Of a DNA stretch of 64,000 nucleotides, positions 52,561 through 61,566 are shown one piece after another. This stretch comes from M3007 sp035299505 (lineage in GTDB: Bacteria; Bacteroidota; Bacteroidia; Chitinophagales; Saprospiraceae). The position numbers were made by a program, and so were the translations under genes. Where the stretch lies: the NCBI GenBank assembly GCA_035299505.1, contig DATGWL010000042.1:1-64000 (forward strand), in the 5' to 3' direction. The first letter of the stretch is position 1. Each line of letters opens with the position of its first letter. Below the pieces are notes generated by a model, which saw only the letters and a program-made list of their open reading frames with translations, ran no database searches and was not told the origin of the DNA.

Positions 52561-53541
52561 TCACCCGCCAATGGCAATCATACTGCGGTTTTGGAGTTTA
52601 TCGGCTTCAATTTGGTCATAATCGGCGCGGAGTTGGCCACCGAGGGCTTCTTCTTTAAGATCGAGGCAATATTGGATGAGTGGTACGATGTCTTCTCCTT
52701 TGCGCAATGCGCCCAGCAGATCTACCTCAGAGCTGGAGAACAGGCAGTTTTTCATTTTACCATCAGCGGTGAGTCGCATGCGGTTGCAGCCAGCGCAGAA
52801 GGGTTCGCTCATGGTGCTGATGATGGCAAAAGTGCCTTTATGGCCGTACACCTGGTATTTGCGCGCAGTATCATTTTTGCCGTCGCGCAGTTTTTCAAAA
52901 TCGAACCGGGCGCCAATTAGTTCCAGGATTTGTGCGGCTGGAAAAACCCGGTCGTGTTCCCACTGATTGCCCTGGAAAGGCATGAATTCAATGAAACGGG
53001 TGTGAATAGGCATGTCACGGGTCAGGGCCACAAAATCAGGAAGTTCCTGTTCGTTTACGCCTTTCATCACTACGGTATTCACTTTTACGTGCAAACCGCG
53101 TTCCACCAGTTGAGTCAGGTTGCGCCATACTTTGTGCCAGTTGTCGCGCCGGGTCAGGGCAAAAAAGGTTTCCGGATTCAGGGTATCCAGACTCACGTTG
53201 AGTGAGCGTATGCCTGCGCGCAGGAAGTGTTCCAGAAACTGATCGGCCAGTACGGCGTTGGTGGTGATGGTGAGTTCTACCGGAAGGGCCGAGAGTCGTT
53301 TGATAATTTCTGCAGCTTCCTTTCGTACCAGGGGTTCGCCGCCAGTGAGCCGGATTTTTCGCACGCCATGGGCTACAAAAATCCGGGCCATGATCTCTAT
53401 TTCATCGGCCGACATCAGGCTGCTGTGTGGCATGCACTTGATATGCTCATCAGGCATACAATACGAGCAACGCAGGTTGCAGGAATCCGTCAGGGAAATC
53501 CGCAGGTAATCGTGCACGCGATGGAAGCGATCTGTGAGCAT
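52561..53541 (-). CDS. moaA: GTP 3',8-cyclase MoaA (radical SAM)
   Basis: This is a 326-residue protein starting at the ATG at 53539-53541 (MLTDRFHRVHDYLRISLT). Nine more residues are possible upstream. The radical-SAM cluster motif is CNLRCSYC and the SAM-binding region is RLTGGEPLVRKE. The C-terminal substrate cluster has CAGCNRMRLTADGKMKNC. It also ends in the Gly-Gly (IAIGG) required by MoaA. It makes 3',8-cyclo-GTP, the first step of molybdenum-cofactor synthesis. moaC, the partner for the next step, is not in the window. Confidence 0.96.
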   Translation of the reverse strand: MLTDRFHRVHDYLRISLTDSCNLRCSYCMPDEHIKCMPHSSLMSADEIEIMARIFVAHGVRKIRLTGGEPLVRKEAAEIIKRLSALPVELTITTNAVLADQFLEHFLRAGIRSLNVSLDTLNPETFFALTRRDNWHKVWRNLTQLVERGLHVKVNTVVMKGVNEQELPDFVALTRDMPIHTRFIEFMPFQGNQWEHDRVFPAAQILELIGARFDFEKLRDGKNDTARKYQVYGHKGTFAIISTMSEPFCAGCNRMRLTADGKMKNCLFSSSEVDLLGALRKGEDIVPLIQYCLDLKEEALGGQLRADYDQIEADKLQNRSMIAIGG

Positions 53542-53689
53542 GGGAATGGTGAGGGCTTTCAGAAACAAAGTTCTGTGGGGTAAAGTTCGAAAGTTTTAGG
53601 GGAATTACGGGAGGAGTGTTGTACTTGCGAAGAATTTGTGCTTTTCTTTGGTCCGGATATTAAACAGTCAATCAAACGCATTCATAATA

Positions 53690-54385
53690 ATGAATATTAA
53701 CGAAATGCTTGAGGAATACCTCCAGCAACGCAAAGCACAGGCTTTTTCAGACTTTAGACGATTGACCAACCCAAACCCACTTATGGAGAACCTGTTGTTG
53801 GCGTTGGAGTCTATAGATGAAGAGCTTGTGCAGCAAAACTTTTTTACAGAACTTGTCGAAAATTGTCAAAATAACTGGACAAACGAGGAGGAAGGCTTCA
53901 ACCCGGAAGAAAAGATTCAGGTGTTGTTGTTTGAGTATGATTATTATTTTACTAAAAATCCGCTTGCGCTGGCTTACGGCTTGATTGGCAAGGACTTCAA
54001 AATTAAAATAAAGCCTTATAGATATGGTTATAACTATGAATTTGCTTCAAGTTTAGAAGCAAATAATGGGCTTACCCTGACAACTTTTTCTCCACTTGCA
54101 GCATTGGGTGATGAAATTCCGGAGGCGTATGCATCATATGATTTTTTTGAAGACGAAGGCTTTACACCACTCATTGATGCGTACAAATTTACTACTTATT
54201 TAATTGCACATCGGGCTGTACGGGCCTTTGTTAAAACAAATGCATTCAAACGTCTGAGCAGGGAAACGATCTTACATGTGATGATAGGTGAGCATGATAC
54301 CTGGGAGACACAGCCTATTTATTTTGATTGTGCTGACCCAAATTGGATAACAAAAGCCATTGAATTGCAAGGAGAGGGGGTGTAA
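53690..54385 (+). CDS. Hypothetical protein
   Basis: This is a 231-residue cytoplasmic protein starting at the ATG at 53690 (MNINEMLEEYLQQRKAQ). It is acidic, with no signal peptide, membrane helix or catalytic motif that I recognise. Segments such as FEYDYYFTKNPLALAYGLIG and YASYDFFEDEGFTPLIDAYKF suggest a mixed alpha/beta fold of the kind seen in some small immunity-type proteins. That is only an impression. Its base composition is more AT-rich than that of its neighbours, which could indicate transfer. It lies 16 bases before a GNAT gene. Confidence 0.7.
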   Translation: MNINEMLEEYLQQRKAQAFSDFRRLTNPNPLMENLLLALESIDEELVQQNFFTELVENCQNNWTNEEEGFNPEEKIQVLLFEYDYYFTKNPLALAYGLIGKDFKIKIKPYRYGYNYEFASSLEANNGLTLTTFSPLAALGDEIPEAYASYDFFEDEGFTPLIDAYKFTTYLIAHRAVRAFVKTNAFKRLSRETILHVMIGEHDTWETQPIYFDCADPNWITKAIELQGEGV

Positions 54386-54401
54386 ACCAAGATCATTCAT
54401 C

Positions 54402-54917
54402 ATGAAAATAAGTATCCGGGAAGTTGCGACTAATGAGTTGCGCAATCTCCAAAAAATAGGCAGAGAAACCTTCTACGAATCTTTTGCATCCGTCAACACA
54501 CCGGAAAACATGCAGTATTACCTGGATCAAAGTTTTTCAGAAGCTGCGCTCGCTGAGGAGTTATCCAACCCGGATATGGCTTATTATTTTGCCCTGATTG
54601 ATGGGGAGCCGGTTGGCTATTTGAAGCTGAATTTTGGGGCGGCGCAAACGGATATCCACGACGATGCCTCGGTTGAAATACAACGGATTTATGTGCGCCA
54701 GGCATATCAGGGACAAAAGATCGGGCAGTTTTTATTTGAACATGCGATGGCTATAGCCCGGCAGCGCAGCGCGGAATACATCTGGCTGGGCGTGTGGGAT
54801 GGCAACCCGAACGCCATCCGGTTTTACGAACGGAACGGTTTTGTTACCTTCGGGCAACATGAATTCATGCTGGGAGACGACAGGCAGCGGGATTGGCTGA
54901 TGCGCCTGGATTTGTGA
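54402..54917 (+). CDS. GNAT-family N-acetyltransferase
   Basis: This is a 171-residue protein starting at the ATG at 54402 (MKISIREVATNELRNL). The longer reading overlaps the upstream gene and is rejected. The acetyl-CoA motif is visible as IQRIYVRQAYQGQKIGQFL, followed by the C-terminal WLGVWDGNPNAIRFYERNGF. The layout is that of spermidine/spermine- or PaiA-like acetyltransferases. The substrate is unknown. Confidence 0.9.
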   Translation: MKISIREVATNELRNLQKIGRETFYESFASVNTPENMQYYLDQSFSEAALAEELSNPDMAYYFALIDGEPVGYLKLNFGAAQTDIHDDASVEIQRIYVRQAYQGQKIGQFLFEHAMAIARQRSAEYIWLGVWDGNPNAIRFYERNGFVTFGQHEFMLGDDRQRDWLMRLDL

Positions 54918-54924
54918 GAATGCT

Positions 54925-54954
54925 TTTGGAATTGTGTCCTTTTTTTTATATTTG
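54925..54954 (+). promoter_or_regulatory. Bacteroidota-type promoter of the 1995-residue protein
   Basis: TTTG (54925-54928), 18 bases, then TATATTTG (54947-54954) match the -33 and -7 (TAnnTTTG) elements known for this phylum. The start codon is 44 bases further on. The promoter would drive the giant gene and, through short gaps, the two genes after it. Confidence 0.55.
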
Positions 54955-54998
54955 TTGTGAGGAAACCTTGTGTCCTCGATATCTTAAAATCCTGACCT

Positions 54999-57900
54999 AT
55001 GATAACACAACTACCCAAATCACTAACCTTTTGTTTGTTATTTGCCTTCTGGGGCGCACAGGCACAAACCGTGATTTTCAGTCACCCCGGCGCATCCTAC
55101 ACCAATACGGATGCCATGACCACCGACACTTATGGTCCGGCTGATGTTTCCAACTGCACGTCTATTTCGTTTTCTATTGAATACAATTTTTCGATGCCAT
55201 ATACCGGGCCGGGGAATATGGAATCCAGCAGTGAATGTCCTTTTGGTATTCCACCTTGCCAGGGCAATCCCACTGATCCAACCGGAGGCGGTTGTGATCA
55301 GTGCTGGGATTTTTTCTATGTACAATTTCAGGTTGATGGGGTAACGGTTAATACACAACTGGTTGGTGTACCTGGCAATACCAATCAATCGGGTACACTC
55401 ACCTATGGCCCCATTTGTACCAATGGCGCCGGAACAGCCGGTTTCATTGTGCAAACCCAAACCTGGGCGGCAGACGAAACCATCACATTTTCCAACCTGC
55501 AAATCACATGCTGGGATGGCTCTGTTGCCGACCTCAGCGTATCGCCGGCTAATATTTGCGAGGGCTCTCCTTTCTCCCTGACAGCCACGCTGACTGATCC
55601 CGGAAGTGTGGCCAGCACTTTGTGGGCAGGTCCGGGAAACATTGCTTCACCTACCGCCCTATCTACCTGGGTGAACAATGCCCCGGCCGGCGCCAGCACG
55701 TATACATTCACAGCCACGGATGATAATTCCTGTACATCTTCGGGCACAATTGAGGTAGTGGTAACTGAAACACCTGTGATGGACGATCCGCCCAATATCA
55801 CGGTTTGTGAGAACGATCAGGTGGATATAGCCTTTACCGGAAATGGCAGTTACGATTACTCCTGGGTAAACAGCAATACACAGATTGGGCTCGGTTCCAG
55901 TGGTAACGGTGACATCAGTTTTGTGGCAGAATCCAATCCCATTCCACATACTGTGGGTAATATTACTGTTACCCCCTCTGAAAATGGTTGTCTGGGTGTG
56001 AGTCAAACCTTTACTATATCCACAAGACCATTACCCATCGTAGAGCAGCATCCGGATTCTACCTATTGTTCGGGTGACTGGATTTATGAATGTCCCGTTG
56101 GAACGCCGTCTGAAGACAATGGTATTTTTTGGGCGGGAGCAATTTTTACCTCGGATAATCCGGATGTTTGGTTGATAGATACGCTGTGGCTAGCGCTTGG
56201 GGTTTGTTTTGGTGCTCCATCGGCAGAAGTTCAGCAGCAAGAAATCATCAATATCACGATGATTCCTCAATATGCAGACGGACTTTGTGTAATGGATCCG
56301 ATCTATTACACGGTTACCGTAAATCCGATTATTGGGGCTCCTACCTACCCTAATTTGGAGGTTTGTGCCGGTGATCAGGTTTCAGCACCACTTGGCTTCC
56401 CGGATTTTACCTGGACCAATACCAATACCGCTATTGGGTTGGCTAACAGTGGCGTAGGCGATATATCATTTACCGCAGCCAATGTGACCAGCATCACTAC
56501 CGGAACGATCAATGTTATGCCTCAGGGAGGTTGTTATGAAGACCCGGATAATTTTTCCATCACAGTCTACCCCAAACCTGTGGCCAATCCCCTTACAGAT
56601 GTAGAGGTATGCCCGGGGGTTATGATCTCCAAATTATTTACAGGAACTGCAGGAGCAACCTTTACCTGGACTAACGATAACCCGGCAATTGGTTTGCCGC
56701 CATCGGGTTCGGGCCCAATTAACTTCACCAGTGCCAATGTAACACAGCAGCAAACTGCCACCATTACCGTTACGCCTACCCTCGGCATTTGTATCGGAGA
56801 TCCTGTTTCCTTTACGATCACCGTAAACCCCACCCCAACAGTTGATGATCCCGGCGACCGCGTGGTATGTGTCAACGATTTTGTGGAAGTAACCCTGAGC
56901 GGCGCCAATAGCAGTGATTATGCCTGGACCAATTCCAATACCAACATCGGGTTGGATGCCTCCGGCACTGGTAGCTTTAATTTTATTGCGGCTAATGTAA
57001 ACGCGCCAACCACCGGAGTTATCACCATTACACCGGCAGGAAACGCGTGTCCGGGAATGTCGGAAACCTTTCAAATCACGGTTTCCCCACCGCCCGTCAT
57101 GACAGCGCCCAATACCGTTGTTGCCTGTGCGGGCGCCCCTGTTTCCATTCCTTTCTCCGGCTCACCTGGCGCCACTTTTCAATGGACTAACTCCGATACC
57201 ATCATCGGGTTAGGGGCTCAGGGCTCGGGAAATGTCCAGTTTCAGGCGGCCTGGCTCTCAAGTTCCGATACGGCTACCATTACCGTTACACCGCTGATAG
57301 GTACCTGTTCCGGTCCTCCGGTGCAGTTTCAAATCATCATCAAACCGGCGCCTGTTCTGGCCGATCCCGCCAACCAGATAGTTTGCTCCGGCACACCGGT
57401 GCTCGTTCCATTTATGGGCTCAGACAGCACCAGTTTTTTCTGGATCAATAACCAAACAGCCATCGGATTGGATTCCAGCGGCACTGGACAAATCAGTTTT
57501 ACCGCCGATAGTGCCGGCCTGGCAACCATTACCGTCACACCGCAGGCGTTTGGCTGTGTGGGCCAAAGCCAGAGTTTTGACATACAGGTGCTGCCATTGC
57601 CCGCGCTTAATCAGCCAGCATCGCTGCAGGTTTGTGCCGGCGACTCAGTTTTTGTTTCATTTACACACACTTTGGGGGCTATTATTTCCTGGACAAATGA
57701 TAATCCAGCCATTGGTCTGGGTAGTTCAGGTTCAGGAAACATTGTTTTTCAGGCGCCCATAGTAACAAGCCTCACCAGCGCACAAATCATAGCAACCCCT
57801 GCCCTGGGCCAGTGCACGGGCGCGTTGCAACAATTTGAGATCGAGATCCAGCCTTTGCCCAGCCTTGGTATCAGCACAGTAGCCTGCGCACCGGATATGC

Positions 57901-60900
57901 TGAGTTATCAGGTGGAGCTCATCAGCAGCGGGAACCTGCTCACCGCAAACGCAGGCGTGATCAGCGGCGCCAATGGCCAATTCGTATTGAATGATATCCC
58001 CGCAGATACCAATGTAGTAATCATCAGCACGGATACCCAGACCGGCTGCCAGACACAACTGGCGGTAAATGCGCCTAATTGCAACTGCGCTCCAGTGAGC
58101 GCTCCGGTGTCGGCCGTGAATACGGTAATGTGTGCAGGCGCACCCAATCCGGCGCTCACCGCCAATACTCCTCCGGGAATAACGGTAGACTGGTATTCTC
58201 AGGCCAGCGGCGGGGTATTATTACAATCCGGAAGCAACAGTTATACACCACCGGATCCATTTAGCCCTGGTGTTTATGCCTTTTTCGCAGAGGCGCGCGA
58301 TTCGGCTACCAATTGCAGTAGTCCAACCAGACTGGAAGTTACGCTCACAGTTAAGCCCGTTCCTGTTGTGCAGGCATTGCCAGATCAGGCGGTTTGTGCC
58401 GGCACTACCGTTTCCGTTGCATTTTCCGGAACCCCCATGGCTACCATGGATTGGACCAACTCCCTGCCTGCGATAGGGTTGGATGCATCAGGGACCGGAA
58501 ATTTCAGTTTCCTCAGTGTAAACACAGGCAATAGCCCGGCGTTTGCACAAGTGCAGGTTACGCCGCAACTAAATGGCTGCACCGGCCCGGCCCAACAATT
58601 TATCCTCACGGTAAATCCTATTCCAGTGCTGACCATTGACAGCACGGTTTGTGCTGCAGACCTCAACAGCTACACGGCGTTTGTAATTGCCGGCGGCGAC
58701 AACCTGCAAAGCAGCCTCGGTAATGTAGTGGGTACAGCGCCAATGTTCGTAGTAAGTAATATTCCTGAAGGCAACAATGCTTTGCTTACCACCACGAATA
58801 CCACCACTGGATGCACCCAGGAGCTAACGCTGAATGCCCCACCATGCGCTTGCCCGCCGCTTGCTCCGCCTGATCCGGTTGGCCCAACAGTGATCTGTGC
58901 CGGGGAGCCCATGCCAGTGCTCAGCGTAGGCTTGCAGGCTGGTATGGTTACCGATTGGTATAGCAGTCCTTCCGGTGGTGTATTATTGCTGGCCGGAAGC
59001 AATTTTTATACGCCATCCGGACCGCTGGCGCCAGGTAATTATACGTTTTATGCAGAAAGCCGGTCCAATTTGTCCGATTGCACGAGTGCTTCCCGAACTC
59101 CGGTTGTATTAACCATCAGCCCTGCTCCCGTCATGAATCAGCCGGCAGATCAAACTGTTTGTGCGGGAAATCAGGTTCAGGTATTATTTTCCGGGAGCAC
59201 CGGGGCTGCTTATACCTGGACCAACAACAATACCGGCATTGGTTTGCAGGGCAACGGTTCAGGCGATATCAATTTCACCGCCACAGCTAATGGTGGAACA
59301 CAAACGGCTCAGATCAGTGTAACGCCACAATTAGGCGCTTGCTCCGGCCCTGTTCAGGTATTTGACGTAACGGTGCATCCATTGCCGGTGGTGAACATTT
59401 CAGGAAATACCCAGGTTTGCTCCGGCGATTTTACTACGCTTTCTGCCTCAGGAAACGGGAGTTTGATGTGGAGCAATGGACAGAGTGGTTCCAGCATCCA
59501 GATTCAACCGGTTAGCTCCGGAACATATTCGGTTACCGTCACCAACAACGGTTGTGCCAGCAGCCAAAGTGTTGCGGTAACTGTACTGCAACCCAGTACG
59601 CTTACCCTTCAGCAGCTGTCGTGCGATCCGGCGCAGGTGGGGGTTACAACGGTTACATTATCCAATGCGGCTGGTTGCGACAGCATCATTACTACCATTA
59701 CCACACTGGACATTCCCGGGTGTACGCCTGCGCCTGCCTTACTGGCTGTTCCGGTTCAGTGTTTTGGACAAAACAATGGTGTATTAAATATTGGTGCAAC
59801 GGGCGGTCTGGCTCCTTATCAATTTAGCTGGTCTAATGGTGTGCAAAATGGCACAGGCACTATTAGTACTGCCGGAAGCCAGGTGCAGATACCCAATTTA
59901 CCTGCAGGAATGTATACCGTTACCATCACTGCAGCTAATGGTTTAACGAACACAATGAGCGCCGAAATTCAATCTCCGGCCCTGCTGACAGCCCAGGCAA
60001 CCGTACAGCAGGTATTTGGGCAACAACACATAAGCTGCTTTGGCGCTACCGACGGGCAAATTATGGCCAGCGCAACAGGCGGCATCATGCCCTATCAGTT
60101 TCAATGGAGTCAGGGCAGCAATACACCGATGTTGAGCGGCGTTGGCGCCGGGTTATACACCGTAACCATTACAGATCAGCAACAATGCACCGTTAGCAGT
60201 TCGGTTACCCTTGTGGCTCCGCCGCCTTTGACCTTTGGTTTGCTTTTTACAGATACCCTATGCAGCACGAAACAGGTTCGTTCACTCATTACACCGACAG
60301 GCGGGAATGCACCGTTCCATGTGCGTATTGATGGGGTGTTGGTTGGGATGAGTTTAAACCCGGGATTGCCTGAAGGGAATCATCTGATAGACATAACAGA
60401 CGTCTACGGTTGTGTTGCCGACACCACCGTAACAATAACCTTGCCGCCATTGCCTGTCATTAGCTTGCCGGCGGGTGTTACGGTTTCGTTTGGTGAGACG
60501 CTGGTTCTGGAAGCACAAACCAACCTGAGCTCCTGGGTTGATCTGAGTTGGAATCCGCCGGGTTTGAAAGCCTGTCCGGATTGTTTGACACAAGAATGGA
60601 CACCGGAGGCTACAACGCTGTATGAGGTATGGATAACAGATGCATTGGGTTGTACGGCAAGTGCTTCAGCGCTGGTAACCGTTAAACCGGAGGCTGCTAT
60701 CTATGTACCTAATGTATTCTCGCCGGATGGTGATGGGAATAATGATACCTGGAACATCTTTGTTGGCGACCCGGATATTCAATTGAAAAACCTGACCATT
60801 TTTGATCGCTGGGGCGAACAGTTGTACCAGTTGGATGAGTCGGCTCCGGTATTATCCTGGCCTGGCTGGGATGGTACGTTTCGTGGACAGCCGGTAGCTC

Positions 60901-60986
60901 CGGGTGTGTATGTCTATTATGTTGAAATGGAACTTTCTAACGGGGAAAAGGTGATTAAAAAAGGCGATGTAACGGTGCTTAGGTAA
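54999..60986 (+). CDS. Giant T9SS type B surface protein with PKD-like repeats
   Basis: This is a 1995-residue protein with a signal peptide ending GAQAQ (about residue 23). An N-terminal Cys-rich domain (about 24-185) precedes about a dozen related PKD/Ig-like units of 80-90 residues (VCAGxxVxxxFxGxxGAxxxWTNxxxxIGLxxxGxGxIxF...VTPxxxxCxGPxxxFxxxV). These alternate with two copies of a VDWYSQASGGVLLQSGSNSY-type segment. SprB-like repeats (about 1575-1740, CFGATDGQIMASATGGIMPY) follow. The protein ends in the type B sorting domain (YVPNVFSPDGDGNNDTWNI, LTIFDRWGEQLYQ, GWDGTFRGQPVAPGVYVYY, KKGDVTVLR). It is probably an extended cell-surface filament or adhesin. Confidence 0.93.
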   Translation: MITQLPKSLTFCLLFAFWGAQAQTVIFSHPGASYTNTDAMTTDTYGPADVSNCTSISFSIEYNFSMPYTGPGNMESSSECPFGIPPCQGNPTDPTGGGCDQCWDFFYVQFQVDGVTVNTQLVGVPGNTNQSGTLTYGPICTNGAGTAGFIVQTQTWAADETITFSNLQITCWDGSVADLSVSPANICEGSPFSLTATLTDPGSVASTLWAGPGNIASPTALSTWVNNAPAGASTYTFTATDDNSCTSSGTIEVVVTETPVMDDPPNITVCENDQVDIAFTGNGSYDYSWVNSNTQIGLGSSGNGDISFVAESNPIPHTVGNITVTPSENGCLGVSQTFTISTRPLPIVEQHPDSTYCSGDWIYECPVGTPSEDNGIFWAGAIFTSDNPDVWLIDTLWLALGVCFGAPSAEVQQQEIINITMIPQYADGLCVMDPIYYTVTVNPIIGAPTYPNLEVCAGDQVSAPLGFPDFTWTNTNTAIGLANSGVGDISFTAANVTSITTGTINVMPQGGCYEDPDNFSITVYPKPVANPLTDVEVCPGVMISKLFTGTAGATFTWTNDNPAIGLPPSGSGPINFTSANVTQQQTATITVTPTLGICIGDPVSFTITVNPTPTVDDPGDRVVCVNDFVEVTLSGANSSDYAWTNSNTNIGLDASGTGSFNFIAANVNAPTTGVITITPAGNACPGMSETFQITVSPPPVMTAPNTVVACAGAPVSIPFSGSPGATFQWTNSDTIIGLGAQGSGNVQFQAAWLSSSDTATITVTPLIGTCSGPPVQFQIIIKPAPVLADPANQIVCSGTPVLVPFMGSDSTSFFWINNQTAIGLDSSGTGQISFTADSAGLATITVTPQAFGCVGQSQSFDIQVLPLPALNQPASLQVCAGDSVFVSFTHTLGAIISWTNDNPAIGLGSSGSGNIVFQAPIVTSLTSAQIIATPALGQCTGALQQFEIEIQPLPSLGISTVACAPDMLSYQVELISSGNLLTANAGVISGANGQFVLNDIPADTNVVIISTDTQTGCQTQLAVNAPNCNCAPVSAPVSAVNTVMCAGAPNPALTANTPPGITVDWYSQASGGVLLQSGSNSYTPPDPFSPGVYAFFAEARDSATNCSSPTRLEVTLTVKPVPVVQALPDQAVCAGTTVSVAFSGTPMATMDWTNSLPAIGLDASGTGNFSFLSVNTGNSPAFAQVQVTPQLNGCTGPAQQFILTVNPIPVLTIDSTVCAADLNSYTAFVIAGGDNLQSSLGNVVGTAPMFVVSNIPEGNNALLTTTNTTTGCTQELTLNAPPCACPPLAPPDPVGPTVICAGEPMPVLSVGLQAGMVTDWYSSPSGGVLLLAGSNFYTPSGPLAPGNYTFYAESRSNLSDCTSASRTPVVLTISPAPVMNQPADQTVCAGNQVQVLFSGSTGAAYTWTNNNTGIGLQGNGSGDINFTATANGGTQTAQISVTPQLGACSGPVQVFDVTVHPLPVVNISGNTQVCSGDFTTLSASGNGSLMWSNGQSGSSIQIQPVSSGTYSVTVTNNGCASSQSVAVTVLQPSTLTLQQLSCDPAQVGVTTVTLSNAAGCDSIITTITTLDIPGCTPAPALLAVPVQCFGQNNGVLNIGATGGLAPYQFSWSNGVQNGTGTISTAGSQVQIPNLPAGMYTVTITAANGLTNTMSAEIQSPALLTAQATVQQVFGQQHISCFGATDGQIMASATGGIMPYQFQWSQGSNTPMLSGVGAGLYTVTITDQQQCTVSSSVTLVAPPPLTFGLLFTDTLCSTKQVRSLITPTGGNAPFHVRIDGVLVGMSLNPGLPEGNHLIDITDVYGCVADTTVTITLPPLPVISLPAGVTVSFGETLVLEAQTNLSSWVDLSWNPPGLKACPDCLTQEWTPEATTLYEVWITDALGCTASASALVTVKPEAAIYVPNVFSPDGDGNNDTWNIFVGDPDIQLKNLTIFDRWGEQLYQLDESAPVLSWPGWDGTFRGQPVAPGVYVYYVEMELSNGEKVIKKGDVTVLR

Positions 60987-60999
60987 AATCAGATAAATA

Positions 61000-61566
61000 A
61001 TGCTCAAAAAAACCTTCCAGGGCTTCGTCCTTTTTCTGGTGCTTCTGATTCCGTTCAGAGGCCAGGTATATCGCTGGCTGGTGACCTATGAAGCTGTTGG
61101 GCAAAGGTCAAATATTGCCATTACCAACCAAAAACTGATAGATGCGATAGAACGAAGGTTGCAAAACAAACCTTCCAATGCCGAACAGTTGATGTCGGTA
61201 GCCATGGATATAACCTGCGATCACCTGCAGTTTACCTTTGCTCAGGCGCCTTCAGATCCCAATACTCTGATAGAAACCCATGAGGCAAACTGCGTGGGAT
61301 ACTCCGCTATGTTTCAATCTGTAGTGCAATACATTATCCAAAAATACCATCTGGAACAACAGTGGCAGTGTAAGCACCTGATCGGTAAACTCTATGTTTG
61401 TGGCGTGGATATTCACCCTTGTTTCGACACCCCGTTTTTCAGGGACCATGATTTTAACCTCATCAAAAATCTGGAAACCGGACAGACCTTGTACGCAGAC
61501 CCCAGCACCGGAGATTACCTCTGGATACCCAGGGTGGAAGGGCGTTCTAACTATCAGACCTTATGA
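61000..61566 (+). CDS. Transglutaminase-like cysteine protein
   Basis: This is a 188-residue protein with one N-terminal hydrophobic helix (about 7-19). The order of a transglutaminase-like triad is visible: Cys98 in EANCVGYSAMF, His150 in FRDHDFNLI and Asp167 in LYADPSTGDY. It starts 13 bases after the giant type B gene and its stop overlaps the next start by four bases (ATGA). A role in cross-linking or cleaving amide bonds at the surface, perhaps acting on the giant protein, is inference. Confidence 0.75.
   Translation: MLKKTFQGFVLFLVLLIPFRGQVYRWLVTYEAVGQRSNIAITNQKLIDAIERRLQNKPSNAEQLMSVAMDITCDHLQFTFAQAPSDPNTLIETHEANCVGYSAMFQSVVQYIIQKYHLEQQWQCKHLIGKLYVCGVDIHPCFDTPFFRDHDFNLIKNLETGQTLYADPSTGDYLWIPRVEGRSNYQTL

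Noticed and set aside
54360..54402. Upstream start of the GNAT gene overlapping the hypothetical gene
   Set aside because: The inner ATG at 54402 gives the usual N-terminus of the family. The extension (NCKERGCKPRSF) is the upstream gene read out of frame.
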